In this document: positions 16,352-24,914 of the stretch, in pieces
Layout of the letters: every line of letters begins with the position of its first letter
Numbering within the stretch: the stretch's first letter is position 1
Origin: an uncultured bacterium
GTDB lineage: Bacteria; Verrucomicrobiota; Lentisphaeria; Victivallales; UBA1829
Direction: 5' to 3'
DNA length: 64,000 nucleotides
NCBI GenBank assembly: GCA_949292215.1
Contig: CASEYW010000159.1
Location: 46,772-110,771 of the forward strand
Notes under the pieces: model-generated
Seen by the model: the letters and a program-made list of their open reading frames with translations, nothing else
Database searches by the model: none
What the model was told of the DNA's origin: nothing
Program-made: the position numbers and the translations under genes

Positions 16352-17287
16352 ATGGAAGAAAATGTCATTGTAATAGAAGGGTTGTCCAAAAATTATAAGC
16401 GATGGTTTTCAGCAAAGGGAACAAAAGCTCTGGACAATTTGACTATTTCCGTTCCACGGGGTTCCGTGTTCGGTTTTCTAGGGCCCAATGGAGCAGGGAA
16501 AACCACCACAATTAAGATTCTGATGGATCTGATCAAACCGACGGAAGGTTCGGCAATTGTGCTGGGGAAACCTGCCTATGACGTTGATGTCAAAAAACGG
16601 ATCGGTTTTCTTCCGGACTCTCCCGCATTCAGCAAACAGCTGACAGCAAGAGAATTTTTGAGCATTTGTGCAAAACTTCTCCGTATTCCCGCCGAACAGC
16701 GCAATGAAACCATCGAAGAAGCATTGCATACGGTCAAAATGACAGACCATGCAAAAGAGAAGCTCGGTTCGTTCTCCCGCGGTATGCTTCAGCGTATCGG
16801 AGTGGCACAGGCCATTCTCAACAAACCAGAACTCCTGATCCTTGACGAACCGCTTCTGGGACTCGACCCATACGGGCGTCAGGAATTCAAACAGATCATC
16901 ATCGAACAGCAGAAGAAGGGAACCAGTGTATTCTTCAGCAGTCACATTCTGTCGGATGTGGAAGAAATCTGTGACAGGATTGCCATTCTCAAGAAAGGTC
17001 ACCTGCTCTGTACCGGAGAGCTGGATAAGCTCCTTGCTGCATCGGGTGTCAATGTGGTCATCGCCGCAGGCGAGGATAAAATATTCAAGGAACTCATGGC
17101 CGATGCGGAGGGAAGTGTGAAGAATCCTGATGGAGGCTGGACCCTCTCCTTCCCGCATAATAACCCCGAACTTCTGAAGAAAATAGAGGACATGAAAAAA
17201 GATTCTCCGGATGCGCTGACCATTTCCGCCTCCAGAGAAAAACTGGAAGATTTCTTCTTCCGCACAGTTGAAAACGCTAATGTTTGA
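16352..17287 (+). CDS. ABC transporter ATP-binding protein (ABC-2 type)
   Basis: A 311-aa cytoplasmic ATPase. It carries Walker A GPNGAGKTTT at about residue 44, Q/D-loop region IGFLPDSPAF, signature SFSRGMLQRIGVAQ (a variant of LSGGQ with SRG), Walker B LLILDEPLLGLD and switch His in FFSSHILSDVEEI. The C-terminal ~90 residues are the extension usual in ABC-2 (CcmA/GldA/NatA-like) ATPases. The start at 16352 has GGAGAAG 8 bp upstream. Two ABC-2 permeases follow in the operon (17372 and 20434), so a heterodimeric exporter or membrane-remodelling complex with one type of ATPase is likely. The cargo is unknown; the two anchored proteins between the permeases may be part of the complex. Confidence 0.92.
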   Translation: MEENVIVIEGLSKNYKRWFSAKGTKALDNLTISVPRGSVFGFLGPNGAGKTTTIKILMDLIKPTEGSAIVLGKPAYDVDVKKRIGFLPDSPAFSKQLTAREFLSICAKLLRIPAEQRNETIEEALHTVKMTDHAKEKLGSFSRGMLQRIGVAQAILNKPELLILDEPLLGLDPYGRQEFKQIIIEQQKKGTSVFFSSHILSDVEEICDRIAILKKGHLLCTGELDKLLAASGVNVVIAAGEDKIFKELMADAEGSVKNPDGGWTLSFPHNNPELLKKIEDMKKDSPDALTISASREKLEDFFFRTVENANV

Positions 17288-17371
17288 CATCAAGAGGAAG
17301 CCGGTGCGATTCCGGCATTGAATAATCGAACGGAACACTCTACAAAATAAACAATAAAAAAGGAGAACGTT

Positions 17372-18103
17372 ATGAATGAGATCATAACAATCGCAAGCGG
17401 TACCTGGAAAAATGTACTGCGCATGAAAGTAGTCTACTTTCTGATTCTGTGTGCACTGGTGCTTGTTGCCAGCGCCATCAACTACGACGTGCTTTCGATG
17501 GGTCTGCAGAAGGAACTGATGATCGACGTGTCGCTCGTTCTGAACTCCATCGCCGCCATGCTGGTCGTCATTTCTCTGACTTTTGAAATTCCGAAGGAAC
17601 TGCGCGAAGGTGTTGCATCCACACTTCTCTCCAAACCGCTTGGCAGATTCCAGTATCTTCTCGGCAAAATGAGCGGCTGCGTGATTACCGGCGCAATCAT
17701 CTGTGCACTGATTGCACTCGGTTCCTTCTTTGTTTTCAACATGTCTTTCGGTGAAAGAATCGGCATCACGATGTTCCAGACTCATCTGCTGGTCATTCTG
17801 GCGCTGATCCCGATGTCGGCTCTCGGCGTTCTGTTTGCCGTTGTGCTTCCGGAAGTGATCGCTCCGATCATTACGGTTGTCGTGGTCTGGTTTGCGTTCT
17901 CCACAAAGATTCTTGCGGGAGTTCCCGTTCTCTATGGCGGCATTCTTCCCGACCTCGACCTGTTCAACTTCAGAGCCAATGCTGTCTATCAGGTCCAGAT
18001 TCCGTGGATGTACATCCTCCTCGTCACGCTTTGGGGCATCTGCTATGCGGCATTTGCGCTTTCCATTGCCAGTATCGTCTTTGAACGCAAAGACATTAAG
18101 TAA
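17372..18103 (+). CDS. ABC-2 type transporter permease subunit
   Basis: A 243-aa integral membrane protein with about six hydrophobic segments (VVYFLILCALVLVASAI, LVLNSIAAMLVVISLTF, GCVITGAIICALIALGSF, LLVILALIPMSALGVLFAV, ITVVVVWFAFS, MYILLVTLWGICYAAFAL). VASTLLSKPLGRFQYLLGK is the loop typical of ABC-2 permeases of the NatB/GldF type, with the 'LSKP' motif shared with the permease at 20434. AAAAAGGAGAACG precedes the ATG. An 84-bp spacer from the ATPase contains a GCCGG/CCGGC inverted repeat that does not look like a terminator. It forms the transmembrane channel together with the second permease. Confidence 0.85.
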   Translation: MNEIITIASGTWKNVLRMKVVYFLILCALVLVASAINYDVLSMGLQKELMIDVSLVLNSIAAMLVVISLTFEIPKELREGVASTLLSKPLGRFQYLLGKMSGCVITGAIICALIALGSFFVFNMSFGERIGITMFQTHLLVILALIPMSALGVLFAVVLPEVIAPIITVVVVWFAFSTKILAGVPVLYGGILPDLDLFNFRANAVYQVQIPWMYILLVTLWGICYAAFALSIASIVFERKDIK

Positions 18104-18120
18104 TCATAGGAGTGTTTAGA

Positions 18121-19083
18121 ATGAAAAGAACACCGATTTACGTCATTATTCTGGTTGTCGCATGCGTTGCCGCCACCATTCTTTCCATGAAGCTCAACAC
18201 CATGCAGCACACATTCTGCCCGGAAAAGAAAGATCTTTCCGGCTCCCCGATCGCCGGATTCCACAAGTTTGCCTCCGACGTTCAGTGGATGAGACTTGTC
18301 AACTATCTCGGCTCCCTCAATACCGTGGATGAATCCAACGTCAAACAGGTTGCCGGAAAACTCGAAGAACTCATGAAACTCGACCCGAATCTGGAAAAGA
18401 TCTACAAGGACGGCGCACTGATCATGTCCATTGCGGATCCGGCCAAAACAGTCGAATTCCTGACCACCGCCTGCAACAACCAGTATCTCAAGAACAACTG
18501 GCAGATCCCGTTCTATGCCGGCTATGTGATGATGCACAATGCCAAACCTGCAAATTATGAAAAAGCTGCAGAGTTCTTTGAAATGTCCATGAAGCGTTCC
18601 GGCAGCGATTCCGGCGCATCCTATGTGGTCAGCAGCTTCTTCCGGGCCAAAGCCAAAGACATGGTCCAGAAGGACAAATCCCTCAAGGGAGATGAAAAAC
18701 TGGCTCTTCTCAAGGTTCTTTATAATGAATGGGAAAACAACCAGAAGGTCGGTGCGGAAGGTTCCTATCGCAATGAAGGCGCCAATGCCCAGAACCTCAA
18801 TGACCGCCTGATCAAGGCTCTCAAAGATGTCAAGGTTGCCTCCGAAGATTACAAGCCGACCGCTGAAGGTAAGAAATATGCCGACATGGTCATCTCGAAA
18901 GTCTTCGATAAAGCCCACATCTGCTCCAACTGCACAGCTCCCTACGGCGCCGGCGAAAAGTTCTGCTCCTCCTGCGGAACCAGCCTCCCGGTCTGGGGAC
19001 TCTGCAAGAACCAGACTTGCAAAAAACCGCTTAAAAACGGTAATGCACCCTTCTGCATCTACTGTGGAGCAAAGCAGAAATAA
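18121..19083 (+). CDS. Membrane-anchored protein with TPR-like helices and C-terminal zinc ribbons
   Basis: A 320-aa protein that I cannot place in a named family. An N-terminal anchor helix (PIYVIILVVACVAATILSM) is followed by about 230 mostly helical residues with TPR-like spacing (YEKAAEFFEMSMKRSG). The last ~55 residues hold four CxxC-type knuckles: CSNC, CSSC, a CKNQTC pair and CIYC, which is two tandem zinc ribbons. AGGAG lies at 18107-18111, 9 bp upstream of the ATG at 18121. It sits directly between the two ABC-2 permease halves of the operon. With two basic residues before the helix, the zinc ribbons would be outside the cytoplasm, which is unusual; the topology needs testing. Confidence 0.7.
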   Translation: MKRTPIYVIILVVACVAATILSMKLNTMQHTFCPEKKDLSGSPIAGFHKFASDVQWMRLVNYLGSLNTVDESNVKQVAGKLEELMKLDPNLEKIYKDGALIMSIADPAKTVEFLTTACNNQYLKNNWQIPFYAGYVMMHNAKPANYEKAAEFFEMSMKRSGSDSGASYVVSSFFRAKAKDMVQKDKSLKGDEKLALLKVLYNEWENNQKVGAEGSYRNEGANAQNLNDRLIKALKDVKVASEDYKPTAEGKKYADMVISKVFDKAHICSNCTAPYGAGEKFCSSCGTSLPVWGLCKNQTCKKPLKNGNAPFCIYCGAKQK

Positions 19084-20423
19084 TGTTTTCCTCCAAGAAG
19101 ACGATTACAAGACACAAGACCGCCACCATCGGAATGGTGGTGGTCTTGTTTATTTCTCTCGTTGTCTATTTCGCTTCAGAATCCATTCTGCGCCGTGCCA
19201 TGGTAAAACCGATCAAACGGGAAAAAGTTGATTTTGCCAAGGTTCTTGACTGGCTTCCACAGAAAACAAGGGAGGAGCTGAAGTACAGAGCAACGTATCT
19301 GGATCTCAGACAGAAATACGATCAGTCTAAAACCAAAGAAGAAAAACTCCAGAATGCTTATAAGCTCGCTGTCCATACCAAGGATATGAACGAGCATAAT
19401 GAATTGCTGTTACCGTTTATCAATGATCCTCAATATGCGGATTTGCCGGGACTTTATCTCGCATACGGAAGAATGCTTTACAATCCCAAAAATCCGAAAG
19501 CCATCTCCATAAAACGTTATTATGCTTATCTTGATACCCTGAAAGATCCTCTTGAACTGTTCTATGCGTGGCGCGAAGGCCGCGACAGACTTGGAAAAAT
19601 CGGTTTGCGCAACGCACACGTTGTCAATGTGGAATTTCTCAAACCCCTGCTTGACAAACCGCTCTCGTTCTTCCTTATCCGGGATTACAGCTCCATGCTT
19701 GACAATATCAAGCGCAACGCGAAACGCATCAGCAACGATGCGGCAAAACGCATTGCCAATAAACGTGAACTTCCAGGAGATAAGGAACAGGTCGGCAGCA
19801 TGATGCAGCTCTCTCTGGATGCAGAGAAACTTCAGAACCAAGTAAATGCCAGCCTCGACAACTATTCTGTCAACGATTACCGTAAACTGCTTACCCTGCG
19901 TGACAAATTTGAAAAAGCAGCCCCGGGCGATTCCAAACTGAACGCGGCGTTTGATCTTGTTCGCCACACCAGGGATCCGAAAGAACGCGGAAACATCATC
20001 AAATCTCTTCTCAAGAATCCGGACTATGCAAAAAATCCGATCATGCTGAAAGTCTATGCACAAATTGCCGGAGACATCGGAAGAGCAAACGCACTGCCGA
20101 TTGCCGATTTCCAGAAATTCATCCAGACCTTCCCGGATCCGGCAGATCAGTATGAAGGATTTATTCAGGCCCTGCGCAGACAGAATGGATTCCGACTGGA
20201 TTCCTCAAAGAAAATGGAGCTTCTGCGCCCGCTTCTGAAAAAAGACTTGAAGGAGATCCCATTCAAGGACTATGCAAGACTGTACGATCAGATCTCCCGT
20301 TGCGCGGTATATCTGAACGATCAGGCGACGTTTGAAAAATCAATCCAGCTCAGAGATGCTTTACAGGAAAGTGACAAACCGACCGTGAAAGAATATCTCG
20401 AAGCGAAAAAGAATACGAAATAG
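19083..20423 (+). CDS. Membrane-anchored protein with two internal repeats, unknown function
   Basis: A 446-aa protein, not recognised. A single anchor helix (residues about 13-32, TATIGMVVVLFISLVVYF) is followed by a large soluble helical domain. Residues about 72-218 and 269-414 are two copies of the same unit: YLDLRQKYDQ matches LLTLRDKFEK, KLQNAYKLAVHTKDMNEH matches KLNAAFDLVRHTRDPKER, DTLKDPLELFYAWREG matches QTFPDPADQYEGFIQA, and FLKPLLDKPLSF matches LLRPLLKKDLKE. The start overlaps the previous stop by 1 bp (TAATG). Its place between the two ABC permeases suggests a periplasmic scaffold or adaptor of that transporter. Confidence 0.7.
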   Translation: MFSSKKTITRHKTATIGMVVVLFISLVVYFASESILRRAMVKPIKREKVDFAKVLDWLPQKTREELKYRATYLDLRQKYDQSKTKEEKLQNAYKLAVHTKDMNEHNELLLPFINDPQYADLPGLYLAYGRMLYNPKNPKAISIKRYYAYLDTLKDPLELFYAWREGRDRLGKIGLRNAHVVNVEFLKPLLDKPLSFFLIRDYSSMLDNIKRNAKRISNDAAKRIANKRELPGDKEQVGSMMQLSLDAEKLQNQVNASLDNYSVNDYRKLLTLRDKFEKAAPGDSKLNAAFDLVRHTRDPKERGNIIKSLLKNPDYAKNPIMLKVYAQIAGDIGRANALPIADFQKFIQTFPDPADQYEGFIQALRRQNGFRLDSSKKMELLRPLLKKDLKEIPFKDYARLYDQISRCAVYLNDQATFEKSIQLRDALQESDKPTVKEYLEAKKNTK

Positions 20424-20433
20424 AGGTTTTACC

Positions 20434-21240
20434 ATGTGGGCCATTGCTCAATTTTCTCTGTTGAAAATGCGCGAATCCGCATTTTACCTGCTTATGATCG
20501 TCGCCGCGTTGATCTGTATTTTTACAAATACGGCCGATCCCGTCAGTGAACAGATCGCCCGGGGTTCCCTTTTTTCCTATGCGTTTTCCGGAGAAACCCG
20601 CACGACTTCAATCGCAATGGGATCCTGTGTGGCGCTGATCATCAGTATCCTGATTTCTTCGTTTTACGGCTCCTCGGAGATCCCGTCCGATATCAATACG
20701 GGAGTAATTCTCGTAATCCTCTCCAAACCGGTCGGACGCTTCAACTATCTCGGAGGAAAATACATTGCAATTGTTGTAATGGCGTATTCCATTTTCGTCT
20801 TTCTCCAGCTGATGCTTTTCATCACCAGTAAATTCTTCGGATTCGGTGTCATCCCATATAACAGCTGGGAAGTCGCCTTGCGGCAATTTGTTCCAGCCCT
20901 GATTCTTCTGCCGTTGATTGCGGCGAATATCACCTTTTCCATTATGGGCGGTGCACTCGGTGCGATGATCTTTACAGCGCTTTATCTGATTTTCTCCATT
21001 GTCGTTGCGTTCGTTCCACTGACCATGGCGATTTTCCCGGAAGGAATGATTCCTTATCTGGATGATTTCCTGTTCCTGATCCATTACATTTTCATCAATC
21101 CGCTGTTCTATTTCCATGATGCGGCAGCAACTGGTCTGCCGCTGGTTGCTCTGGTGTTTTATTCCCTGGCGGTGGCAGCATTTTTCCTGCTGATATCCGT
21201 CTACCTTCTCTTTACAACGGATATGAATGCAGCCCAGTAA
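20434..21240 (+). CDS. ABC-2 type transporter permease subunit
   Basis: A 268-aa integral membrane protein with about six hydrophobic segments (FYLLMIVAALICIFT, GSCVALIISILISSFYG, IAIVVMAYSIFVFLQLMLF, FVPALILLPLIAANITFSIM, LIFSIVVAFVPLTMAIF, LVALVFYSLAVAAFFLLISV). INTGVILVILSKPVGRFNYLGGKY parallels the LSKPLGRFQYLLGK loop of the permease at 17372, so the two are paralogous halves of one transporter. It starts 10 bp after the duplicated anchor protein and ends 10 bp before the OppC-like gene. It most likely pairs with the 17372 permease and the ATPase at 16352. Confidence 0.85.
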   Translation: MWAIAQFSLLKMRESAFYLLMIVAALICIFTNTADPVSEQIARGSLFSYAFSGETRTTSIAMGSCVALIISILISSFYGSSEIPSDINTGVILVILSKPVGRFNYLGGKYIAIVVMAYSIFVFLQLMLFITSKFFGFGVIPYNSWEVALRQFVPALILLPLIAANITFSIMGGALGAMIFTALYLIFSIVVAFVPLTMAIFPEGMIPYLDDFLFLIHYIFINPLFYFHDAAATGLPLVALVFYSLAVAAFFLLISVYLLFTTDMNAAQ

Positions 21241-21249
21241 GCAGGCCTG

Positions 21250-22443
21250 ATGAAGAAGAGTTTGCTGTCCATTGAGGAAGATTCTCCTGCGGCTCAAGTC
21301 CGCAGGCGTTTTTTTTCCGACTGGACAGCGGTAACCGGATTGAGTTTGATTGTTCTCATGCTCGCGGTTGCTGTTTTTGCACCACTGCTGGCAAACAGTC
21401 TTCCTCTCCTGGTTATTGCAAACGGTTCTATCTCCTTTCCCTTTTTCCCGGCGCTGTTTTCCACCGACAGTCCCGAAATCTTTGTGGAAAAGACCTTTAA
21501 TTTCTTTCTGTTCTACCTCCCTCTTGCCGGAATTGCCGCTTTCTGCATGAAGCGGCGAAATTTCCATTGGAAACCAATCGTATATCTTCTGCTTGCGCTT
21601 ATTGTGGCGCTTCCTTTTCTTCTGTTCTCGCCCCGTCCCGACCGAACCAACTGGAAAGAGAAAGCCCAGGAGATCCGCAGAGAAGGCGGGACCGTCATTT
21701 TTCCTCCAGTTGCCTATGGTCCATTTGAAACAGGGGGCACCCCTTATGCGAAGCCCTCACTGGAGCATCCAGCAGGAGTCGATCATGCCGGCAGAGATGT
21801 CATGGCGAGAATGATCTACGGGGCGCGAGTCTCAACCGCGGTCGGCTTTCTTGCAACCTTGATTTCCCTGATCATCGGAACATTCATGGGACTTTTCACG
21901 GGATATAAAGGAGGAAAAACGGATCTGATCGTTATGCGCTTTGTGGAGATTGTAATCTGTTTCCCCACATTTCTCCTGCTTCTGATTCTGATGTCGATCA
22001 TGCTGGATTACGGTTCACGCCAGTCCATTCTGCTGGTGATTCTGGTCATCGGTTTTACGGGAGGCTGGCCGGGGCTCTGCCGTCTGGTCCGCGGGGAAAC
22101 CCTGAAACAGCGTTCCCTGCCCTATATTGCAGCGGCGGAAACACTCGGTGTTCCGGTCCGCAGAATTTTGTTTGTCCATATTCTTCCAAACGTTTCCGGA
22201 CCGATTTTTGTTACATTCACATTTGATATTGCAGGAGCGATTCTCGCAGAAAGTTCTCTGAGTTTTCTTGGATTCGGCGTCCAGGATCCTGCGGCAAGCT
22301 GGGGAGAACTTCTGCGGCAGGCATTTCCTGATCCGCTGACATACTGGCATCTGACCCTCTGGCCGGGACTGGCAATCTTCCTTGCCGTCTGTGCCTTCAA
22401 TTTCGCAGGGGAGGGCTTACGCAAAGCTGTCTCTCCCAAATAA
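21250..22443 (+). CDS. ABC transporter permease, OppC/DppC-like
   Basis: A 397-aa permease of the binding-protein-dependent type. The C-terminal ~230 residues match OppC/DppC/YejE: HPAGVDHAGRDVMARMIYGA, GARVSTAVGFLATLISLIIG, the EAA loop around YIAAAETLGVPVRRILFVHI, SFLGFGVQDPAASWG and the terminal WPGLAIFLAVCAFNFAGEGL. It is about 100 residues longer than E. coli OppC because of extra hydrophobic segments between the first helix and the transporter domain. The usual partners (OppB, OppD, OppF, a binding protein) are not in this window; the adjacent ABC genes are of a different (ABC-2) class. Either the partners lie elsewhere or this permease was recruited into the operon. The Shine-Dalgarno is weak. 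Confidence 0.88.
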   Translation: MKKSLLSIEEDSPAAQVRRRFFSDWTAVTGLSLIVLMLAVAVFAPLLANSLPLLVIANGSISFPFFPALFSTDSPEIFVEKTFNFFLFYLPLAGIAAFCMKRRNFHWKPIVYLLLALIVALPFLLFSPRPDRTNWKEKAQEIRREGGTVIFPPVAYGPFETGGTPYAKPSLEHPAGVDHAGRDVMARMIYGARVSTAVGFLATLISLIIGTFMGLFTGYKGGKTDLIVMRFVEIVICFPTFLLLLILMSIMLDYGSRQSILLVILVIGFTGGWPGLCRLVRGETLKQRSLPYIAAAETLGVPVRRILFVHILPNVSGPIFVTFTFDIAGAILAESSLSFLGFGVQDPAASWGELLRQAFPDPLTYWHLTLWPGLAIFLAVCAFNFAGEGLRKAVSPK

Positions 22444-22502
22444 TAAATCATCCGTCATTCAGCTTCCAACAGTCCGTCATATACCCGTCAAAGGAGAAAT
22501 TT

Positions 22503-23825
22503 ATGTTCGTCAAACGAATCATTTCCTTTTTGTTTTCTCTTCTGTTGTTTTCTCCCTTTCTCTTCTCTCAAAATTCCACAAAAGGGCTCGATCCGCAAGA
22601 TTCCGCCCTTCTTTGCAAAGCATTCTTCAGCGGCAATCTGAATACCCTCCTGCCCCATTCGTCACCGAAAATGAAAGAAGCAATTGAAAACGGGACTCTT
22701 GCACTCGGAGTCCTTCAAATTTCAACCATGTTTGGAAAACTGTGCTCTCTGGAGGGGAATCCGACAAAAGTGACGACGGTCAATGGAATCGCTGTTTTTG
22801 TCCAGAAAGCCAGAATGGAACGCCAGAACCTGAACTGTTTTCTCAGTATTGATTCAACAGGAAAGCTCTGCGGATTCCATGTTCTTCCAGAACAGGAGAG
22901 GAAGAAAGAACTTCCAGCTTCCACATTCCGGGAAAAAGCCGTCAAAATCGGCAAACAATCGCCTCTTCCCGGGACATTGACCCTGCCCCGCAGAAAAGCG
23001 CCACCGTATCCAGTGGTCATTCTGATCCATGGTTCCGGTCCGAATGACAGAGATGAAACCATCCACGGAAACAAGCCTTTCCGGGATCTTGCCGAACTGC
23101 TGGCAGAACGGAATATTGCAGTACTGCGTTATGACAAACGCACATTTGTCCATCCAGAGGAATTTCAGAAGCGTCAAACCGTCACAATTGACGATGAAAC
23201 TGTCAATGATGTTTTAGAAGCTGTCAATTTTCTGCAAAATGCTCCTGAAATCAATCCGGATGCAATCTGGCTTCTTGGACACAGCCTAGGCGGAATGATG
23301 CTTCCGCGCATTGCTTCAAAAACATCCATCCCGGCAGGATATCTCTTTCTGGCGGCCCCCACATGCTCTCTGCCGGATCTCCTGGAAGAACAGGGGAGCT
23401 ATCTTCTCCATCAAAATAACACTCTTCCGGGAACAGAGAAAAAGAAAGCGCTGGAAGCTCTGCGAAAACAGACAGAAATTCTGAAAAATCCAACGTCCCC
23501 CCCTCTTCCCGGGCAGATGCTTGCATATTGGAAAGATCTGAATGACTATCAACAGATTCCGATGGCAAAAAAGATCAATCGTCCGATGCTGTTCCTGCAG
23601 GGGAAACGCGATTTTCAGGTCCGGCCGCACCATCTGGAACTCTGGAAAAAAGCTCTGAACGGAAAACCGGACTGTCAATTCATCCTTTACGATGATCTGA
23701 ACCATCTGATGCTGCCGGGGAAAGGAACTCCCGGCATGGCGGAATATGCAACTTCCTCCAAAGTTCCGCCAAAGGTTGCAGACGACATCGCCGCATTTCT
23801 TCGTCAGGAGGCCCCCACGAACTGA
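22503..23825 (+). CDS. Exported alpha/beta hydrolase (serine esterase/peptidase fold)
   Basis: A 440-aa protein with a signal peptide (FVKRIISFLFSLLLFSPFLFS). Residues about 25-150 form a small N-terminal domain resembling the DUF3887 type. The alpha/beta-hydrolase part starts near residue 155 (LPGTLTLPRR) with HGSGPNDRDET (oxyanion region), FRDLAELLAERNIAVLRYDKR, the nucleophile elbow GHSLGG (Ser 261), the acid in QGKRDFQV and the His in DLNHLML. The family includes esterases and acylaminoacyl-peptidase-like enzymes; the substrate is unknown. AAAGGAGAAA precedes the ATG. It follows the ABC operon by 59 bp and could be its last gene, and it converges with the leftward gene at 23862. Confidence 0.85.
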   Translation: MFVKRIISFLFSLLLFSPFLFSQNSTKGLDPQDSALLCKAFFSGNLNTLLPHSSPKMKEAIENGTLALGVLQISTMFGKLCSLEGNPTKVTTVNGIAVFVQKARMERQNLNCFLSIDSTGKLCGFHVLPEQERKKELPASTFREKAVKIGKQSPLPGTLTLPRRKAPPYPVVILIHGSGPNDRDETIHGNKPFRDLAELLAERNIAVLRYDKRTFVHPEEFQKRQTVTIDDETVNDVLEAVNFLQNAPEINPDAIWLLGHSLGGMMLPRIASKTSIPAGYLFLAAPTCSLPDLLEEQGSYLLHQNNTLPGTEKKKALEALRKQTEILKNPTSPPLPGQMLAYWKDLNDYQQIPMAKKINRPMLFLQGKRDFQVRPHHLELWKKALNGKPDCQFILYDDLNHLMLPGKGTPGMAEYATSSKVPPKVADDIAAFLRQEAPTN

Positions 23826-23861
23826 AGATTTGTTTGAACCGGAGGTCGCGTTCCCAGACCC

Positions 23862-24914
23862 TTACTTCAAGAGTGCAGGAATCGCGGATTCCGGCAGAGA
23901 CACCGCATACAGGAAGGCTCCTTTCCGCAGATAACAGATTTTCCCATAGGACTTGTCAAATGCCTCGTCGCGCGGCTGATCGAATGTAACAGAATCGAAC
24001 CCCTCTCTCTTTCCAAGTTTTGCACCGCGGATACGCGCAAGCGCCTGAAAGGTCTTCTCCGCGTCAGACACATTGCCGAACTCCGCAATCATTACGGAAT
24101 TTCCATAAGCGAGACGATGGAGTCCGTTGACCCAGGCACGCGCGGAAACATCCTCCAAAGCTCCCTCAACAAGATACTTGACACGCCAGATTCTGCGTGG
24201 TATCACACCGGCAATATCCAGAAACGCCCGGTATTCCTCTTCCGATGGCTGAGTCCAGCCGCAAAGATATGCGTTCCTGTCACCGACCCGCACCTCCCGT
24301 GGAAGACGCGGCGGAGGCGTTGAATCGGGATCGCGGTCGAGAATCGATTTCTTCACGCGTTCCATCTTTCCCGCCGGAACAACTCCGTTCAGAAGTCCCT
24401 TCCGGAATGCTTCAAGAGCCGCCCGGACACCGGCAACCGACGTCCCGGAAATCTTTACGATTACCGTTGTAAAAGTGTTTGTCCGGACCTTGCTGGAATA
24501 GAGAAAAGGATTCCAGTCACATTCGACATACCCGATATCGCCTCGAAGCGTTCCATACCCGAGACGATAAAAAGTTTTTGTCTCCGGATCAATCGCCGCC
24601 TGATGCCCCCAGCACTTTTCCAGCAGAGGATCTCCCCCTTTCCGCCCGATAACGACCAGATGATTATAAGCCGCTTTGTCAAACGCCTCCTTTTTCAGCA
24701 ATTCCGCAGAAGACACCATCTCCCGCTTTCCCGACGCAGCTCCTGATTTCTCCAAAGCTGTGAATAACATTCCGGCATCCGGTTTCATCAACATTCCGGA
24801 GAACTCCGCCGTCTCCGGGCAGCAAACAACCAGAACGTTTTTCTGCTCTCCAGCCGCAACACAGCAGACGGCAAGCAGGATCAGAACGGAACACACTCGA
24901 TTTTTCAGACTCAT
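23862..24914 (-). CDS. Secreted protein of unknown function
   Basis: A 350-aa protein with a signal peptide ([22 protein letters not shown]). No family was recognised. The N-terminal part looks like a Rossmann-like strand-helix pattern (KNVLVVCCPETAEFSGML, YNHLVVIGRKGGDPLL), then ISGTSVAGVRAALEAFRKGLL; a second part contains WVNGLHRLAYGNSVMIAEFG and AEKTFQALARIRG. The start overlaps the 3' end of the 1429-aa gene by 4 bp, so the two are translationally coupled and should work together outside the cytoplasm. It is the last gene of the leftward operon. The two Cys near the signal cleavage point do not form a proper lipobox. Confidence 0.65.
   Translation of the reverse strand: MSLKNRVCSVLILLAVCCVAAGEQKNVLVVCCPETAEFSGMLMKPDAGMLFTALEKSGAASGKREMVSSAELLKKEAFDKAAYNHLVVIGRKGGDPLLEKCWGHQAAIDPETKTFYRLGYGTLRGDIGYVECDWNPFLYSSKVRTNTFTTVIVKISGTSVAGVRAALEAFRKGLLNGVVPAGKMERVKKSILDRDPDSTPPPRLPREVRVGDRNAYLCGWTQPSEEEYRAFLDIAGVIPRRIWRVKYLVEGALEDVSARAWVNGLHRLAYGNSVMIAEFGNVSDAEKTFQALARIRGAKLGKREGFDSVTFDQPRDEAFDKSYGKICYLRKGAFLYAVSLPESAIPALLK

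Noticed and set aside
17288..17371. GCCGG/CCGGC inverted repeat between the ABC ATPase and the first permease, as a terminator
   Set aside because: The stem is only 5 bp and there is no T-run; the genes clearly belong to one operon.
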